Assembly (NCBI RefSeq): GCF_038070005.1
Contig: NZ_JBBPCO010000014.1
Coordinates: 1-64,000, forward strand
Direction: 5' to 3'
DNA: 64,000 nucleotides
DNA from: Thermithiobacillus plumbiphilus
GTDB taxonomy: Bacteria > Pseudomonadota > Gammaproteobacteria > Acidithiobacillales > Thermithiobacillaceae
The position numbers were made by a program, and so were the translations under genes. Position 1 is the stretch's first letter; each line of letters opens with the position of its first letter. Positions 1 to 8,929 of this stretch are shown here, one piece after another. The notes beneath the pieces were generated by a model, which was not told the origin of the DNA, ran no database searches, and was given only the letters and a program-made list of their open reading frames with translations.

Positions 1-539
1 GCGGCAGCGGGGCTGGCGGGCTGGTCGCCCTGAACCTGCTCGCCGGTGCAATTACTCCGCAATTGACGCTCGCCGACATCAATCCGCAGGCCCTGCTCTA
101 TGCCCAGGTCAATGCCGCGCTCGCCGGGCAGGCCGGCGTCGTTTGTGAAAACAGTGATGTCCTGCGCTCGGTGCCGGACCCGGTCGATCTCGTTCTCGCC
201 AATCCGCCTTATCTCGTGGACCCGCAGGCCAGGCTGTATCGCGATGGCGGCGGCAGCCATGGCTGTGACCTGTCGGTGCGCATCGTCAGGGAATCGCTGG
301 AGCGCCTCGCGCCCGGTGGCATGCTGATCCTTTATACCGGCACGGTGATCGTCGCCGGCGAGGACATCTTCCTACGGGACATTCTCCCGATGCTGCAGCA
401 GCCTGGAATATGTTACGAATACGGCGAGATGGATCCCGATGTCTTTGGCGAGGAGCTTGAACATCCCGCATACGCGCAGGTCGAACGTATAGCAGTGGTG
501 TCTCTCGTCGTCCAGAAACCGGGATCGCGACATGGCTGA
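1..539 (+). CDS. Class I SAM-dependent methyltransferase, N-terminally truncated by window edge
   Basis: The frame is open from base 3, so the gene begins before the window. The first visible residues are a glycine-rich GSGAGG stretch that looks like SAM-binding motif I. An acidic ADINPQA stretch follows, and then an NPPY tetrapeptide in DLVLANPPYLVD, the signature of PrmC/HemK-like and other N-methyltransferases acting on planar amide or amine nitrogens. About 178 residues are visible. The substrate cannot be deduced. The stop overlaps the beginning of the next frame and the true start of the downstream gene lies about 20 bases further on, so the two are probably co-transcribed. Confidence 0.8.
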   Translation, partial: GSGAGGLVALNLLAGAITPQLTLADINPQALLYAQVNAALAGQAGVVCENSDVLRSVPDPVDLVLANPPYLVDPQARLYRDGGGSHGCDLSVRIVRESLERLAPGGMLILYTGTVIVAGEDIFLRDILPMLQQPGICYEYGEMDPDVFGEELEHPAYAQVERIAVVSLVVQKPGSRHG

Positions 540-558
540 TCGAACAAGGAGTTTGCTG

Positions 559-1485
559 ATGAGCACTACCTCACAATCGCTATATCCCTCCCGCCGGCCG
601 CGGTTCGCCTCGCTTTCATCGGCGGAACTGCAACAGCGCCTGGCGCACTTCAATGAAAAGCGCTTCCGCCCGGGCTTCATCGATGAGGATTGGCGTACTG
701 ATCTGGCGGAAGAACTCGAAATGCGCGAGCTGGAAGGTGAGATGGTCGAAGCCGCCCGCGCAGATCTGGCCGAGCAGATTGCCGCGGTACCCGAGGACGC
801 CGATGCCTTCATGGACTGGTTCGAGGGTCTGCGCGATACCGGGCCGGGGCAGAATGATGCGCTGTTTCCCTGGCTCGCCACGCGTGCCAGCATGGAGGCG
901 ATGCGCTGGTTCGTCAGCCAGGAGATTGGCGGCGAGGCGGGGTTCGATGACTTGGTGGCGCTGGCTCAGGTCAGGCTGCCCGCCCAGCCCAAGCTGGAAA
1001 TGGCGCGCAATTACTGGGACGAGATGGGCCGGGGCAAGGAACCTGGCATGCATGGCCCCATGCTCGAGCGCATCGGTCAGCATCTTGGGGTGCGGGCACG
1101 CATCGATGAGACCGTCTGGGAATCCCTGGCGCTTGCGAACATGATGGCGGCCCTGGCCAGTAACCGGCGCTATGCCTATCAGGCCATCGGAGCACTGGGG
1201 GCCATCGAGATGACCGCGCCCGGTCGGGTATCCCAAGTCAATGAAGGGCTCAAGCGCCTCGGCGTGCCCGCGCTGGCCCGCCAGTACTTTCAACTGCACG
1301 CCGGGCTCGACATCGAGCACTCCAAGGCCTGGAACCGCGAGGTCATCCGCCCCCTGGTCGAGCAGAATCCGTGCACGGCCAGGCCCATCGCCGAAGGCGC
1401 CCTGCTGCGGCTGAGTTGCGGCGCACGCTGCTTCGAACGCTATCGCGCCGAACTCTGGGGCGAGCGCCGCAATTCCCTGCATTGA
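559..1485 (+). CDS. Haem-oxygenase-like di-iron redox protein (iron-containing redox enzyme family)
   Basis: This predicts a 308-residue all-helical protein. The stretches [19 protein letters not shown] and [12 protein letters not shown] carry the Glu/His and H-x3-D-x2-H patterns expected for metal ligands of haem-oxygenase-like di-iron oxidases and oxygenases, a fold shared with TenA and UndA. I chose ATG 559 because AAGGAG lies 7 bases before it; the in-frame ATG at 532 lacks a good site. Substrates in this superfamily range from fatty acids to amino acids, so the reaction is unknown. The tight link to a methyltransferase upstream and a flavin-dependent monooxygenase-like gene downstream suggests one short tailoring or catabolic pathway. 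Confidence 0.72.
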   Translation: MSTTSQSLYPSRRPRFASLSSAELQQRLAHFNEKRFRPGFIDEDWRTDLAEELEMRELEGEMVEAARADLAEQIAAVPEDADAFMDWFEGLRDTGPGQNDALFPWLATRASMEAMRWFVSQEIGGEAGFDDLVALAQVRLPAQPKLEMARNYWDEMGRGKEPGMHGPMLERIGQHLGVRARIDETVWESLALANMMAALASNRRYAYQAIGALGAIEMTAPGRVSQVNEGLKRLGVPALARQYFQLHAGLDIEHSKAWNREVIRPLVEQNPCTARPIAEGALLRLSCGARCFERYRAELWGERRNSLH

Positions 1486-1499
1486 AAAGATAAGCATTG

Positions 1500-2501
1500 A
1501 TGCCTACTCTGAAAGATACGCCCTTTTCCATACTGGATCTGGCGCCGGTACGCGACACCGGGGGCGCCGCCGAGGCCCTGCGCAGCTCCCTGGAACTGGC
1601 CCAGCTTGCCGAAGGGCTGGGTTTTCAACGCTTCTGGGTGGCCGAGCACCACAACATGGACGGCATCGCCAGTTCCGCCACGGCCGTGCTGATTGGCTAT
1701 CTGGCCGCGGGCACTCATTCGATCCGGCTTGGCTCGGGTGGCGTCATGCTGCCCAATCACGCGCCTTTGGTCATTGCCGAGCAGTTCGGCACCCTGGCCT
1801 CGCTCTATCCCGGGCGCATCGAACTTGGGCTTGGCCGGGCGCCGGGTGCTGACCAATTCACTGCCCGCGCCCTGCGCCGCGATCGCTTGGGCAGCGCCCA
1901 TGAATTCCCCGCTGACATTGAGGAACTGGAGGTCCTGCTCGGGCCGCGCAGAAAGGGGCAGGGGGTGGTCGCCACGCCGGGCGCCGGGACGAATGTCCCG
2001 ATCTGGCTGCTCGGATCGAGCCTCTTCAGCGCGCAACTCGCAGCGGCCAAGGGGCTGCCCTATGCCTTCGCCTCGCATTTCGCGCCGCGCTTCATGCATG
2101 AAGCGATTGCCATCTACCGCGAGCAGTTTCGCCCATCTGCCGAACTGGAAAAACCCTATGTGATGCTCGGCGTGCCGCTGATGGCCGCCCCTACGGATGA
2201 GGAAGCCGAATTTCTGGCGACCACGGTCTATCAGCGCGTGCTGGCCCTGCTGCGTGGCGAGAGCCTGGTGCTGCGCCCGCCGGTGCGGGATATGGAGGCC
2301 TTGTGGCGGGCCCCGGAGAAGGAGGCGGTGAAAAGCTTCCTGGAGTTGGCCATGATCGGCGGCCCGGAAACCATCCGCACCGGCCTGGAACGCCTGCTGG
2401 CCAACACCCAGGCCGACGAGCTGATCTTCACCTGCGACCTTTATGAGCAGGCCCATCGCCTGCGTGCCTTCGAGATCCTGGCGGGCCTTAAGGCGTCCTG
2501 A
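1500..2501 (+). CDS. LLM-class flavin-dependent oxidoreductase (luciferase-like)
   Basis: The 333-residue protein belongs to the bacterial luciferase-like family, TIM-barrel enzymes that use FMNH2 or F420. Recognisable segments are [11 protein letters not shown] at the N-terminus, [19 protein letters not shown], a [18 protein letters not shown] strand-loop and the [14 protein letters not shown] segment, as in E. coli YhbW-like proteins. It starts 15 bases after the preceding gene, with ATG 1500 favoured over TTG 1497. Length is normal. The electron donor and substrate are not evident; a partner flavin reductase is not present nearby. Confidence 0.85.
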   Translation: MPTLKDTPFSILDLAPVRDTGGAAEALRSSLELAQLAEGLGFQRFWVAEHHNMDGIASSATAVLIGYLAAGTHSIRLGSGGVMLPNHAPLVIAEQFGTLASLYPGRIELGLGRAPGADQFTARALRRDRLGSAHEFPADIEELEVLLGPRRKGQGVVATPGAGTNVPIWLLGSSLFSAQLAAAKGLPYAFASHFAPRFMHEAIAIYREQFRPSAELEKPYVMLGVPLMAAPTDEEAEFLATTVYQRVLALLRGESLVLRPPVRDMEALWRAPEKEAVKSFLELAMIGGPETIRTGLERLLANTQADELIFTCDLYEQAHRLRAFEILAGLKAS

Positions 2502-2506
2502 GTCAG

Positions 2507-2647
2507 TCAGCGATGAGGCCAATTCCTTGCTTCCTCGCAGGCTTTCTGTAAATTCTTACTTTCGTTCATGACGAGCACCGGCCAGCCGACGTTCAAGCGG
2601 AAATTGCCTATTGCGTTCTCCGCTGCATCCGCTTGGAGTGTTTCGTC
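2507..2647 (-). other. In-frame coding-like tail beyond the vapC stop codon
   Basis: Directly after the TAG of vapC the same frame stays open for 46 codons to a TGA. The translation has a balanced, protein-like composition, including GNFRLNVGWPVLVMNESKN, but no start codon with a ribosome site. It may be chance, the remnant of an adjoining gene, or the former C-terminal part of a longer protein cut off by a nonsense mutation. I see no other gene in this 146-base gap. Confidence 0.25.
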
Positions 2648-3046
2648 CTATAAAGGCAAAGCGGCCTGCAATCCGAGATATTTTGTGAAGGGGTCGAAAT
2701 CGCGGTCGCTGTAGAGTAATGGAAGTTCATGTTCGATGCAGTAACTGGCAATAAAGCAGTCCACTGTCTTGCGTACGGTAATGCCCTGCTTCCGGAGAGT
2801 GCGGAAATGGCCGGCAGCCTTCAGCCCCATATCCAAGCCACCGAGCGCATGAAATTCGAGTTCAAGGAGCAGGCTCCGGGCGGTGTTGTAATCGGTGTCG
2901 CTACGGAAACCTTGCAGCACTTCGGCGAGAATGAGATCGCCCACTGCCACTATGGTCGAGGAGAGAAGCGCATCAAGCTTGCTGGTGGTAGGCGTGTCGC
3001 GGCCGTTGAAGTAGTCGATCCAGACGCTGCTATCCACCAGGACCAC
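2648..3046 (-). CDS. vapC: VapC-type PIN-domain toxin ribonuclease
   Basis: This 132-residue PIN-domain protein would be the RNase toxin of a type II toxin-antitoxin pair. The acidic quartet expected to bind Mg2+ is visible: Asp5 in VDSSVWID, Glu42 in LAEVLQG, Asp96 in TVDCFIA, and Asp114/Asp116 in YSDRDF. The start is a GTG that overlaps the antitoxin stop (TAGTG), implying translational coupling. The pair is transcribed away from the ABC-F gene. Target RNA is not predictable from sequence; many VapCs cut initiator tRNA or the sarcin-ricin loop of 23S rRNA. Confidence 0.9.
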   Translation of the reverse strand: MVLVDSSVWIDYFNGRDTPTTSKLDALLSSTIVAVGDLILAEVLQGFRSDTDYNTARSLLLELEFHALGGLDMGLKAAGHFRTLRKQGITVRKTVDCFIASYCIEHELPLLYSDRDFDPFTKYLGLQAALPL

Positions 3047-3237
3047 TATGAGGTTCTCATCTGATCCAGATCACCTTCCCACTTGAGCTTGCCCTTGTAG
3101 CGCTTGATCTGCTCTTGTCGCCTGAACTGCACGAGAGTGCGCAAACCAAGTTCCACTGCCTCTTTCTTCGTCTTGGCCCCGGTGAGTTTGAGGGCCTCGT
3201 TCATCAGGTTGTCATCGATTACGATGTTGGTACGCAT
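3046..3237 (-). CDS. vapB: VapB-type antitoxin
   Basis: The 63-residue protein begins MRTNIVIDDNLMNEAL, the ribbon-helix-helix start of VapB antitoxins, and continues with a KTKKEAVELGLRTLV helix. The basic/aromatic C-terminal part (about residues 45-60, KGKLKWEGDLDQM) is the usual toxin-wrapping region. It directly precedes vapC with a one-base overlap. An inverted repeat just upstream fits autoregulation by the VapBC complex. ATG 3237 was chosen because the family motif begins there; a longer open frame upstream is not antitoxin-like. Confidence 0.9.
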   Translation of the reverse strand: MRTNIVIDDNLMNEALKLTGAKTKKEAVELGLRTLVQFRRQEQIKRYKGKLKWEGDLDQMRTS

Positions 3238-3259
3238 GGTGCCTCCCAAGAGTGGTGTG

Positions 3260-3300
3260 TACATGATAGGCCATGTATGTGTATATGACCAGGGCGTCAA
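3260..3300 (-). promoter_or_regulatory. Candidate vapBC promoter and operator
   Basis: On the minus strand TTGACG (3300-3295) and TACATG (3277-3272) are separated by 17 bases and would serve as -35 and -10. The -10 forms one arm of an inverted repeat, TACATG-N6-CATGTA (3260-3277), about 22 bases before the vapB start. An operator overlapping the -10 is the expected layout for autoregulation by a ribbon-helix-helix antitoxin. Inferred from sequence only. Confidence 0.5.
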
Positions 3301-3397
3301 AAGCGCGCGGCCTGGCTCAGTTGTTGCCCTGAACCTGGCGGGGGAAGGCAGGTTAAGGAGCATGGCGCGTAATCTCGAACCAGACCCGGCGTCCTGA

Positions 3398-5254
3398 TCA
3401 GCCAGCGCACTCCTCCAGTTCCATCTCAAGCCCCAGCCATTCTTCTTCCAATACCTGAAAGCGTGCCTGTAGCGCTTCGCGCTCGGCATTGAGCGCCTGC
3501 ACGCGATCCAGCGCATCTGCCTGATACAGCGCCGGGTCCGCCAGCTCGCTATCGAGCCTGGCGAGCTGCGCTTCCAGCGTATTCATCTGGGTTTCGATCC
3601 TTTCCTGCTTCTGGCGCAAGGCCTTCTGGCGCTTGCCGGGATTCGGCGCGGGCTTTGGCTTTTCCGCCTTGACGGCAGCATTCGTCCGCGCCTGCCGGGT
3701 ATTGAGCCATTGGCGGTAATCGTCGAGATCGCCGTCGAAGACGCGCGCCTCGCCATCGGCCACCAGAAAGAACTGGTCCACGCAGGTATTCAAAAGATAG
3801 CGGTCGTGCGAGACCAGCAGCACGGCACCGGCATATTCCTGCAGAGCAATCAGCAGCGCATCGCGCATATCGAGATCGAGGTGATTGGTGGGCTCGTCGA
3901 GCAACAGCAGATGCGGTTTGCGCCAGGCAATTCCAGCCAGCGCCAGCCGGCTTTTCTCGCCACCCGAGAAGCCGCGCACCGGCCGGTCCATTTCCTGGCT
4001 GCCAAACCCATAGCGCCCCAGGTAATTGCGCAGGGTCTGGGTCTCGGCGCGCGGGTCGAGTCTTTGCAGGTGTTCCATCGGCGTGGCATCGGGATCGAGT
4101 TCTTCCAGTTGATGCTGGGCGAAATAGCCGATGCGCACGCCAGGCGTGATCTGGCACTGGCCGGTCGTGGGCCGCAGCGCCCCGGTCAGCAGCTTGATCA
4201 GGGTGGACTTGCCGGCGCCATTGGGGCCGAGCAAACCCACTCGATCGCCGGGGCGCAGGGTCAGGCTCAGGCGCTGGAAGAGCAGCGGTCCAGTGCCGTA
4301 GCCAAAGCTCGCCTGCTCCAGATTCAGAAGAGTTTGCGGCGGCTGCTCGGGGCTTGGGATTTCCAGGCTGTAGCCGGCGCTGACCTGCACCCTGGCGATG
4401 CGCTCGATGCGTTCGAGCTGCTTGAGGCGGCTCTGGGCCTGGCGGGCCTTGGTGGCCTTGGCGCGAAAGCGATTCACAAATTCTTCGAGATGAGCAATGC
4501 GCCGCTCCTGCTGGGCATGCTGGGCGTTCTGCTGCTCGATCCTAGCGGCGCGTTGCGCCTCGAAATCATCATAGCTGCCGGTGTAGAGCGTGATCGCGCC
4601 ATCTTCGAGATAGGCAATGCGATCGACCACGGCATTGAGGAAATCGCGGTCGTGCGACACCAGGATGATGGCGCCGGGATAGCGCGCCAGATACTGTTCC
4701 AGCCAGAGGATGGCTTCGAGATCCAAGTGATTGGTGGGCTCGTCGAGCAGCAGCAGGTCAGCCCGGCGCATCAGCGCGCGCGCGAGATTGAGCCGCATCC
4801 GCCAGCCGCCGCTGAAGCTGTTGACCAGCCGGTCGATGCTGTCGGCGGCGAAGCCGAGCCCGGCGAGCAACTGCGCGGCCCGCGCCTTTGCGCCGAAGCC
4901 ATCAATGGCCTCGAAGCGGCTCTGGGCGGCAAAGTAGCGCTCATCGTGCTGGTTACTGGCAAGGACGGCCTCCAGCTCGCGCAGTTCCGTATCGCCATCG
5001 AGCACGAATTCGATCGCCGGCCGGTCGGCGTTGTCGATTTCCTGGGCGACGCTGGCGATGCTCACCCCAGCCTGCAGGTGGATGTCGCCGCCATCGGGCT
5101 GGAGCTCGCCCCGAATCAGGGCCAGCAGGGTGGACTTGCCGCCGCCGTTGCGCCCGACGAGGCCCACCCGCTGCCCATGAAAGACCTGCAAAGAGGCCTT
5201 GGAAAGAATTTCGCGGGGACCTGCGTGATAGGATAGATTCTGAATGCTGAGCAT
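3398..5254 (-). CDS. ABC-F family ATPase, YheS-like translation factor
   Basis: The 618-residue soluble protein has two ATP-binding cassettes and no membrane segments. Walker A motifs are GRNGGGKST near residue 36 and GPNGAGKST in the second half. Both halves have ABC signatures (SFSGGWRMRL and GFSGGEKSRLAL) and LLLDEPTNHLDL Walker B segments. Between them is a charged linker of the ABC-F type (QQERRIAHLEEFVNRFRAKATKA), and the C-terminus is a coiled coil rich in Arg, Gln and Glu. These features and the length fit YheS, a ribosome-binding factor that relieves stalled translation. Its function here is inferred from family. It is divergent from the MFS gene. Confidence 0.9.
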   Translation of the reverse strand: MLSIQNLSYHAGPREILSKASLQVFHGQRVGLVGRNGGGKSTLLALIRGELQPDGGDIHLQAGVSIASVAQEIDNADRPAIEFVLDGDTELRELEAVLASNQHDERYFAAQSRFEAIDGFGAKARAAQLLAGLGFAADSIDRLVNSFSGGWRMRLNLARALMRRADLLLLDEPTNHLDLEAILWLEQYLARYPGAIILVSHDRDFLNAVVDRIAYLEDGAITLYTGSYDDFEAQRAARIEQQNAQHAQQERRIAHLEEFVNRFRAKATKARQAQSRLKQLERIERIARVQVSAGYSLEIPSPEQPPQTLLNLEQASFGYGTGPLLFQRLSLTLRPGDRVGLLGPNGAGKSTLIKLLTGALRPTTGQCQITPGVRIGYFAQHQLEELDPDATPMEHLQRLDPRAETQTLRNYLGRYGFGSQEMDRPVRGFSGGEKSRLALAGIAWRKPHLLLLDEPTNHLDLDMRDALLIALQEYAGAVLLVSHDRYLLNTCVDQFFLVADGEARVFDGDLDDYRQWLNTRQARTNAAVKAEKPKPAPNPGKRQKALRQKQERIETQMNTLEAQLARLDSELADPALYQADALDRVQALNAEREALQARFQVLEEEWLGLEMELEECAG

Positions 5255-5357
5255 GGCGGATTGGAGCGGATGCGTCCGGGCGGAAGGTGATCTATCATTT
5301 TAGCGCGAAAGGCCCGGATCCCAAACTAATACCGCCGCCTCGGAACCAAGGAAAAAC

Positions 5358-6656
5358 ATGCGTAAACGTCTGGCTGAGGATGTCGCCCGCCGTGAGGTAT
5401 TCGGCTGGGCCATGTATGATTTTGCCAACTCCGGTTATACCACGGTGGTCATCACCGCCATCTTCAATGCCTATTTCGTGGGCGTCGTGGCGCGCGGGGC
5501 GGACTGGGGGACGCTGGCCTGGACTACGGCCCTGGCGCTTGGCAATGCATCGAGCATGCTGCTGTCGCCCCTGCTCGGCGCCTATGCCGATGCCCATGCC
5601 GCCAAGAGGCGGCTGCTGGCCTGGAGCACCATTGGCTGCGTGCTCTTTACCGCGCTGCTTTACACGGTGGGGCCGGGAGATGTGCTCTGGGGTGGGCTGC
5701 TGCTCCTGCTCTCAAGTGTCGCTTTCAACTTTGGCGAGAGCCTGGTGGCGGCCTTCCTGCCGGAACTGGCGCGCAGTGAGTCGCTCGGCAGGGTGTCGGG
5801 TTGGGGCTGGAGCCTCGGCTATCTGGGTGGCCTGCTCACGCTCGGGTTGTGTCTGGCCTATGTGCAGTATGCCCAGGGGCAGGGCGCGCCGGCCCAGGAT
5901 TTCGTGCCCGTGACCATGCTGATCACGGCCTTCACCTTCGCTCTGGCCAGCCTGCCGACCTTTCTATTTTTGCGCGAGCGGGCATTGCCCCAGCCGCATC
6001 CGGCGGGCATCTGGCAGACGGCGTTTGGGCGCCTGCGACAGACACTCTATCATGCGCGCCAGTATCAGGATCTGTTCCGCTTTCTCCTGAGCGTGGTGTT
6101 CTACTCGGCAGGCATCCAGGCCGTCATCGCGCTGGCTGCCATCTACGCCCAGCAGGCCATGCACTTTGATACCGCCCAGACCATCCAGTTGATCCTGGTG
6201 GTCAATGTCACCGCCGCCATCGGTGCCTTTGGGCTGGGCTATGTGCAGGACCGGCTGGGCCACAAACCCACCCTGGTGCTGGTGTTGCTCGGCTGGCTGC
6301 TGATGATCGGCTTGGCCTATACCGCCACCGATGCGCCCCGCTTCTGGCTGGCGGCCAATGTCGCGGGGCTTTGTCTTGGCGCCAGCCAGTCCATCGGCCG
6401 GGCCCTGGTGGGGCTCCTGAGCCCTGTTGCCCGGCGCGCGGAGTTCTTCGGGCTCTGGGGGCTGGCGGTGCGCCTGTCCTCCATTCTCGGGCCCATGACC
6501 TACGGGCTTCTGAGCTGGATCAGCGGCGGTGATCATCGTCAGGCCATGCTTTTTACCGGGGGCTACTTTGTGATCGGGCTCCTGCTGCTGGCAGGCGTGA
6601 ATATCGCGCGCGGTGAAACTGTGCTTTATCGCGCTGAGATCGAGGAAGCTCGGTGA
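5358..6656 (+). CDS. MFS transporter, UMF1/Atg22-like family
   Basis: The 432-residue protein has about 12 hydrophobic segments. Its N-terminus, REVFGWAMYDFANSGYTTVVITAIFNAYFV, is characteristic of the UMF1 branch of major facilitators (Atg22-like, linked in eukaryotes to amino acid efflux from vacuoles). The MFS loop-2/3 motif appears as GAYADAHAAKRR and a related GYVQDRLGHKP repeats in the second half. AAGGA lies before ATG 5358. The stop overlaps the GTG start of the next gene, so the two are translationally coupled. The substrate in bacteria is unknown. Confidence 0.88.
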   Translation: MRKRLAEDVARREVFGWAMYDFANSGYTTVVITAIFNAYFVGVVARGADWGTLAWTTALALGNASSMLLSPLLGAYADAHAAKRRLLAWSTIGCVLFTALLYTVGPGDVLWGGLLLLLSSVAFNFGESLVAAFLPELARSESLGRVSGWGWSLGYLGGLLTLGLCLAYVQYAQGQGAPAQDFVPVTMLITAFTFALASLPTFLFLRERALPQPHPAGIWQTAFGRLRQTLYHARQYQDLFRFLLSVVFYSAGIQAVIALAAIYAQQAMHFDTAQTIQLILVVNVTAAIGAFGLGYVQDRLGHKPTLVLVLLGWLLMIGLAYTATDAPRFWLAANVAGLCLGASQSIGRALVGLLSPVARRAEFFGLWGLAVRLSSILGPMTYGLLSWISGGDHRQAMLFTGGYFVIGLLLLAGVNIARGETVLYRAEIEEAR

Positions 6657-7507
6657 AGGAGGGAAAGGCCGACCGCATGATCCATGGTTGGGCCGGACTG
6701 GGTGGCGTGCCGCCAAAGGACCGGGCCCGTGCCTATCACTGGGAAGCGCGCCTGCGCTGGCCGATGGCCCTGATAGCCCTGCTGGCTCTGCCGGCCTTCT
6801 ATTTTGATGCCGCGGGCAGTCCCATGTATCAGGCCTGGGGAAGCGCATTCTCCATCTTCATCGTGCTGGCCTTTGCCCTGGAGCTTGGGGTGATGCTGGC
6901 ACTGGTGCGCCAGAAGCTGCGATATCTACAGCATAACTGGCTGTTGCTGGTCATCCTGCTGACGGGCACGGTCGCCCTGATTCGGCCAGGCTACCTGCTG
7001 GAACCGGAACTTTATCCGCTCTTGCGTCTGCTGGTTTTCGGGCTGCTGATCAGCCGTGTTTTCGGTTCGATACGCCGCATCGCCTCACCTAGCGGCATGC
7101 TCACCCTGCTGCTGCTGAGCGCCTCTCTGTTGGGGATTGCGGGACTCGGTTTTTACTGGCTTGAGCCCACCGTGCATTCCTATGGCCAGGGTGTCTGGCT
7201 GGCCTTCACCAGTGGTGCCACCGTTGGCTATGGTGACATCGTGCCGACCACGCCGGCTTCACGTTTTTTCGCGGTCATCATGGTGTTGCTTGGCTATGCC
7301 TTGCTGTCGCTGTTTTCCGCCGGACTGGTAGCACTCATCATCGGCGAGGACGAGCAGCAGCTTCGTCATCAGATGCACCGGGACATTCTGCATCTGCACA
7401 AGGAAATGGCGGCCTTGCGGGAGGACCTGCAACGGCTCAGCCAGAAGGCGGGCGTTGAGGATGACGCTTCAGGCAGGCCGCCGCCCGGACCGGAAGCATC
7501 TGGCTGA
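6653..7507 (+). CDS. Voltage-gated-type potassium channel protein (6TM plus pore)
   Basis: This 284-residue membrane protein has hydrophobic segments at about residues 38-50, 62-85, 95-112, 120-136, 148-168 and 203-222. The pore loop TVGYGD at residues 190-195 is the canonical K+ selectivity filter. The S4-like segment (LLISRVFGSIRRIA) has few Arg residues, so voltage sensing is probably weak. After the pore helix a charged coiled-coil tail (about 225-265) may drive tetramer assembly. GTG 6653 is preceded by GAGGA at 7 bases and overlaps the MFS stop (GTGA), so the two genes form an operon. Confidence 0.88.
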   Translation: MKEGKADRMIHGWAGLGGVPPKDRARAYHWEARLRWPMALIALLALPAFYFDAAGSPMYQAWGSAFSIFIVLAFALELGVMLALVRQKLRYLQHNWLLLVILLTGTVALIRPGYLLEPELYPLLRLLVFGLLISRVFGSIRRIASPSGMLTLLLLSASLLGIAGLGFYWLEPTVHSYGQGVWLAFTSGATVGYGDIVPTTPASRFFAVIMVLLGYALLSLFSAGLVALIIGEDEQQLRHQMHRDILHLHKEMAALREDLQRLSQKAGVEDDASGRPPPGPEASG

Positions 7508-7607
7508 ATCTTTCCAGCCTGAGCCCACGGCATCGGTTTCGCCCTCATGGCCTGGTGCCCTGTCCCAAGGTTTTGTTAAGGTGTTTGGTGCGAACAAAGG
7601 AGCCGTT

Positions 7608-8843
7608 ATGAATGTCGTCAATGCCCGTTTACGCCACCGCGAAGGCTGGTTCACCCTGGTGCTGGAGGACGGTGTCATCAAAGTCATCGCGCCGCAGGCT
7701 TCGATGCAGGCGCCCGCGGGTGAAGACCTGGACGCGCAGGGCGGCCTGGTTATCCCACCGCTGGTGGAGCCGCACATTCACCTGGATGCCAGCCTAACGG
7801 CGGGCGAGCCGGAGTGGAACATGAGCGGCACCCTGTTTGAAGGCATCGAGCGCTGGGGCCAGCGCAAGGTCAGCATCACCCATGAAGACACCAAGCGCCG
7901 AGCCCACGCCACGATCGGCATGCTGCGTGACCACGGCATTCAGCATGTGCGCACCCATGTGGACGTGACGGACCCGACACTTGCGGCGCTTAAGGCGATG
8001 CTGGAAGTCAAAGAGGAGGCGCGCCATCTGATCGATCTGCAAATCGTCGCGTTTCCCCAGGAGGGGATCGAGTCATACCCGCAGGGACGGGCGCTGATGG
8101 AACAGGCGGTGGCGATGGGCGCGGACGTGGTGGGCGGCATTCCGCATTTTGAAAATACCCGGGAGCAGGGTGTCAGTTCGGTGAAATTCCTGATGGATCT
8201 GGCCGAGCGCACCGGCTGCCTGGTGGATGTGCACTGCGATGAAACCGACGACGACCAGTCGCGCTTTCTTGAAGTGTTGGCGGAAGAGACACGGGTGCGC
8301 GGCATGGGCGCACGCGTCACGGCGAGCCACACCGTGGCAATGGGCTCTTACGATAACGCCTACTGTTCAAAGCTGTTTCGCCTGCTCAAACGCTCGGGTC
8401 TTAACTTTGTCTCCTGTCCGACCGAGAGTATTCACCTGCAGGGACGTTTCGACTCCTGGCCGAAGCGGCGCGGTGTCACGCGCGTGGCGGAGCTGGATCG
8501 CGCCGGAATGAACGTCTGCTTCGGCCAGGATTCCATTATAGATCCGTGGTATCCGCTCGGCAACGGCAACATCCTTCGCGTGCTGGATGCCGGGCTGCAT
8601 ATCTGCCACATGATGGGCTATGAAGATCTCAAACGCAGTCTCGATTTCGTCACCGATAACAGCGCACGGGCGCTCAATCTCGGTAACAACTACGGCATTG
8701 GCGAGGGGCGCCCGGCAAACCTCATTGTGCTGGACGCGCCGGATGACTACGAAGTGGTGCGCCGCCAGGCGAAGGCGCGATATTCGGTGCGTCATGGCCG
8801 GGTCATCCTGCACCGTGAGCCGGAAACGCTGCACTATTTCTGA
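7608..8843 (+). CDS. CodA-like cytosine/5-methylcytosine deaminase
   Basis: The 411-residue amidohydrolase aligns with E. coli CodA throughout. Metal and catalytic residues are all present with a constant offset of five: His56 and His58 (EPHIHLD), Gln151 (AFPQEG), His209 and Glu212 (DVHCDE), His241 (TASHT) and Asp308. The residue after Asp308, equivalent to Asp314 of CodA, is Ser309 (CFGQDSIIDPWYPLG). As I recall published work, CodA homologues lacking Asp314 deaminate 5-methylcytosine to thymine, so this is the likelier activity. Start ATG 7608 has AAAGGAG before it. No codB-type permease adjoins it. It may be acquired, since the protein looks enterobacterial. Confidence 0.85.
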   Translation: MNVVNARLRHREGWFTLVLEDGVIKVIAPQASMQAPAGEDLDAQGGLVIPPLVEPHIHLDASLTAGEPEWNMSGTLFEGIERWGQRKVSITHEDTKRRAHATIGMLRDHGIQHVRTHVDVTDPTLAALKAMLEVKEEARHLIDLQIVAFPQEGIESYPQGRALMEQAVAMGADVVGGIPHFENTREQGVSSVKFLMDLAERTGCLVDVHCDETDDDQSRFLEVLAEETRVRGMGARVTASHTVAMGSYDNAYCSKLFRLLKRSGLNFVSCPTESIHLQGRFDSWPKRRGVTRVAELDRAGMNVCFGQDSIIDPWYPLGNGNILRVLDAGLHICHMMGYEDLKRSLDFVTDNSARALNLGNNYGIGEGRPANLIVLDAPDDYEVVRRQAKARYSVRHGRVILHREPETLHYF

Positions 8844-8929
8844 GCCGCGAAGCGAATGCCGGCATCAAACAGGTAGCTACCCAGCTGGAATGCGCAGATT
8901 TTGGATCAGTGCAGGGTCAGGGCCCGAAG

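Noticed and set aside
3710-5236. 508-codon plus-strand open frame opposite the ABC-F gene
   Set aside because: The minus-strand gene has two complete ATPase cassettes. The plus-strand frame is their mirror image with no motif of its own.
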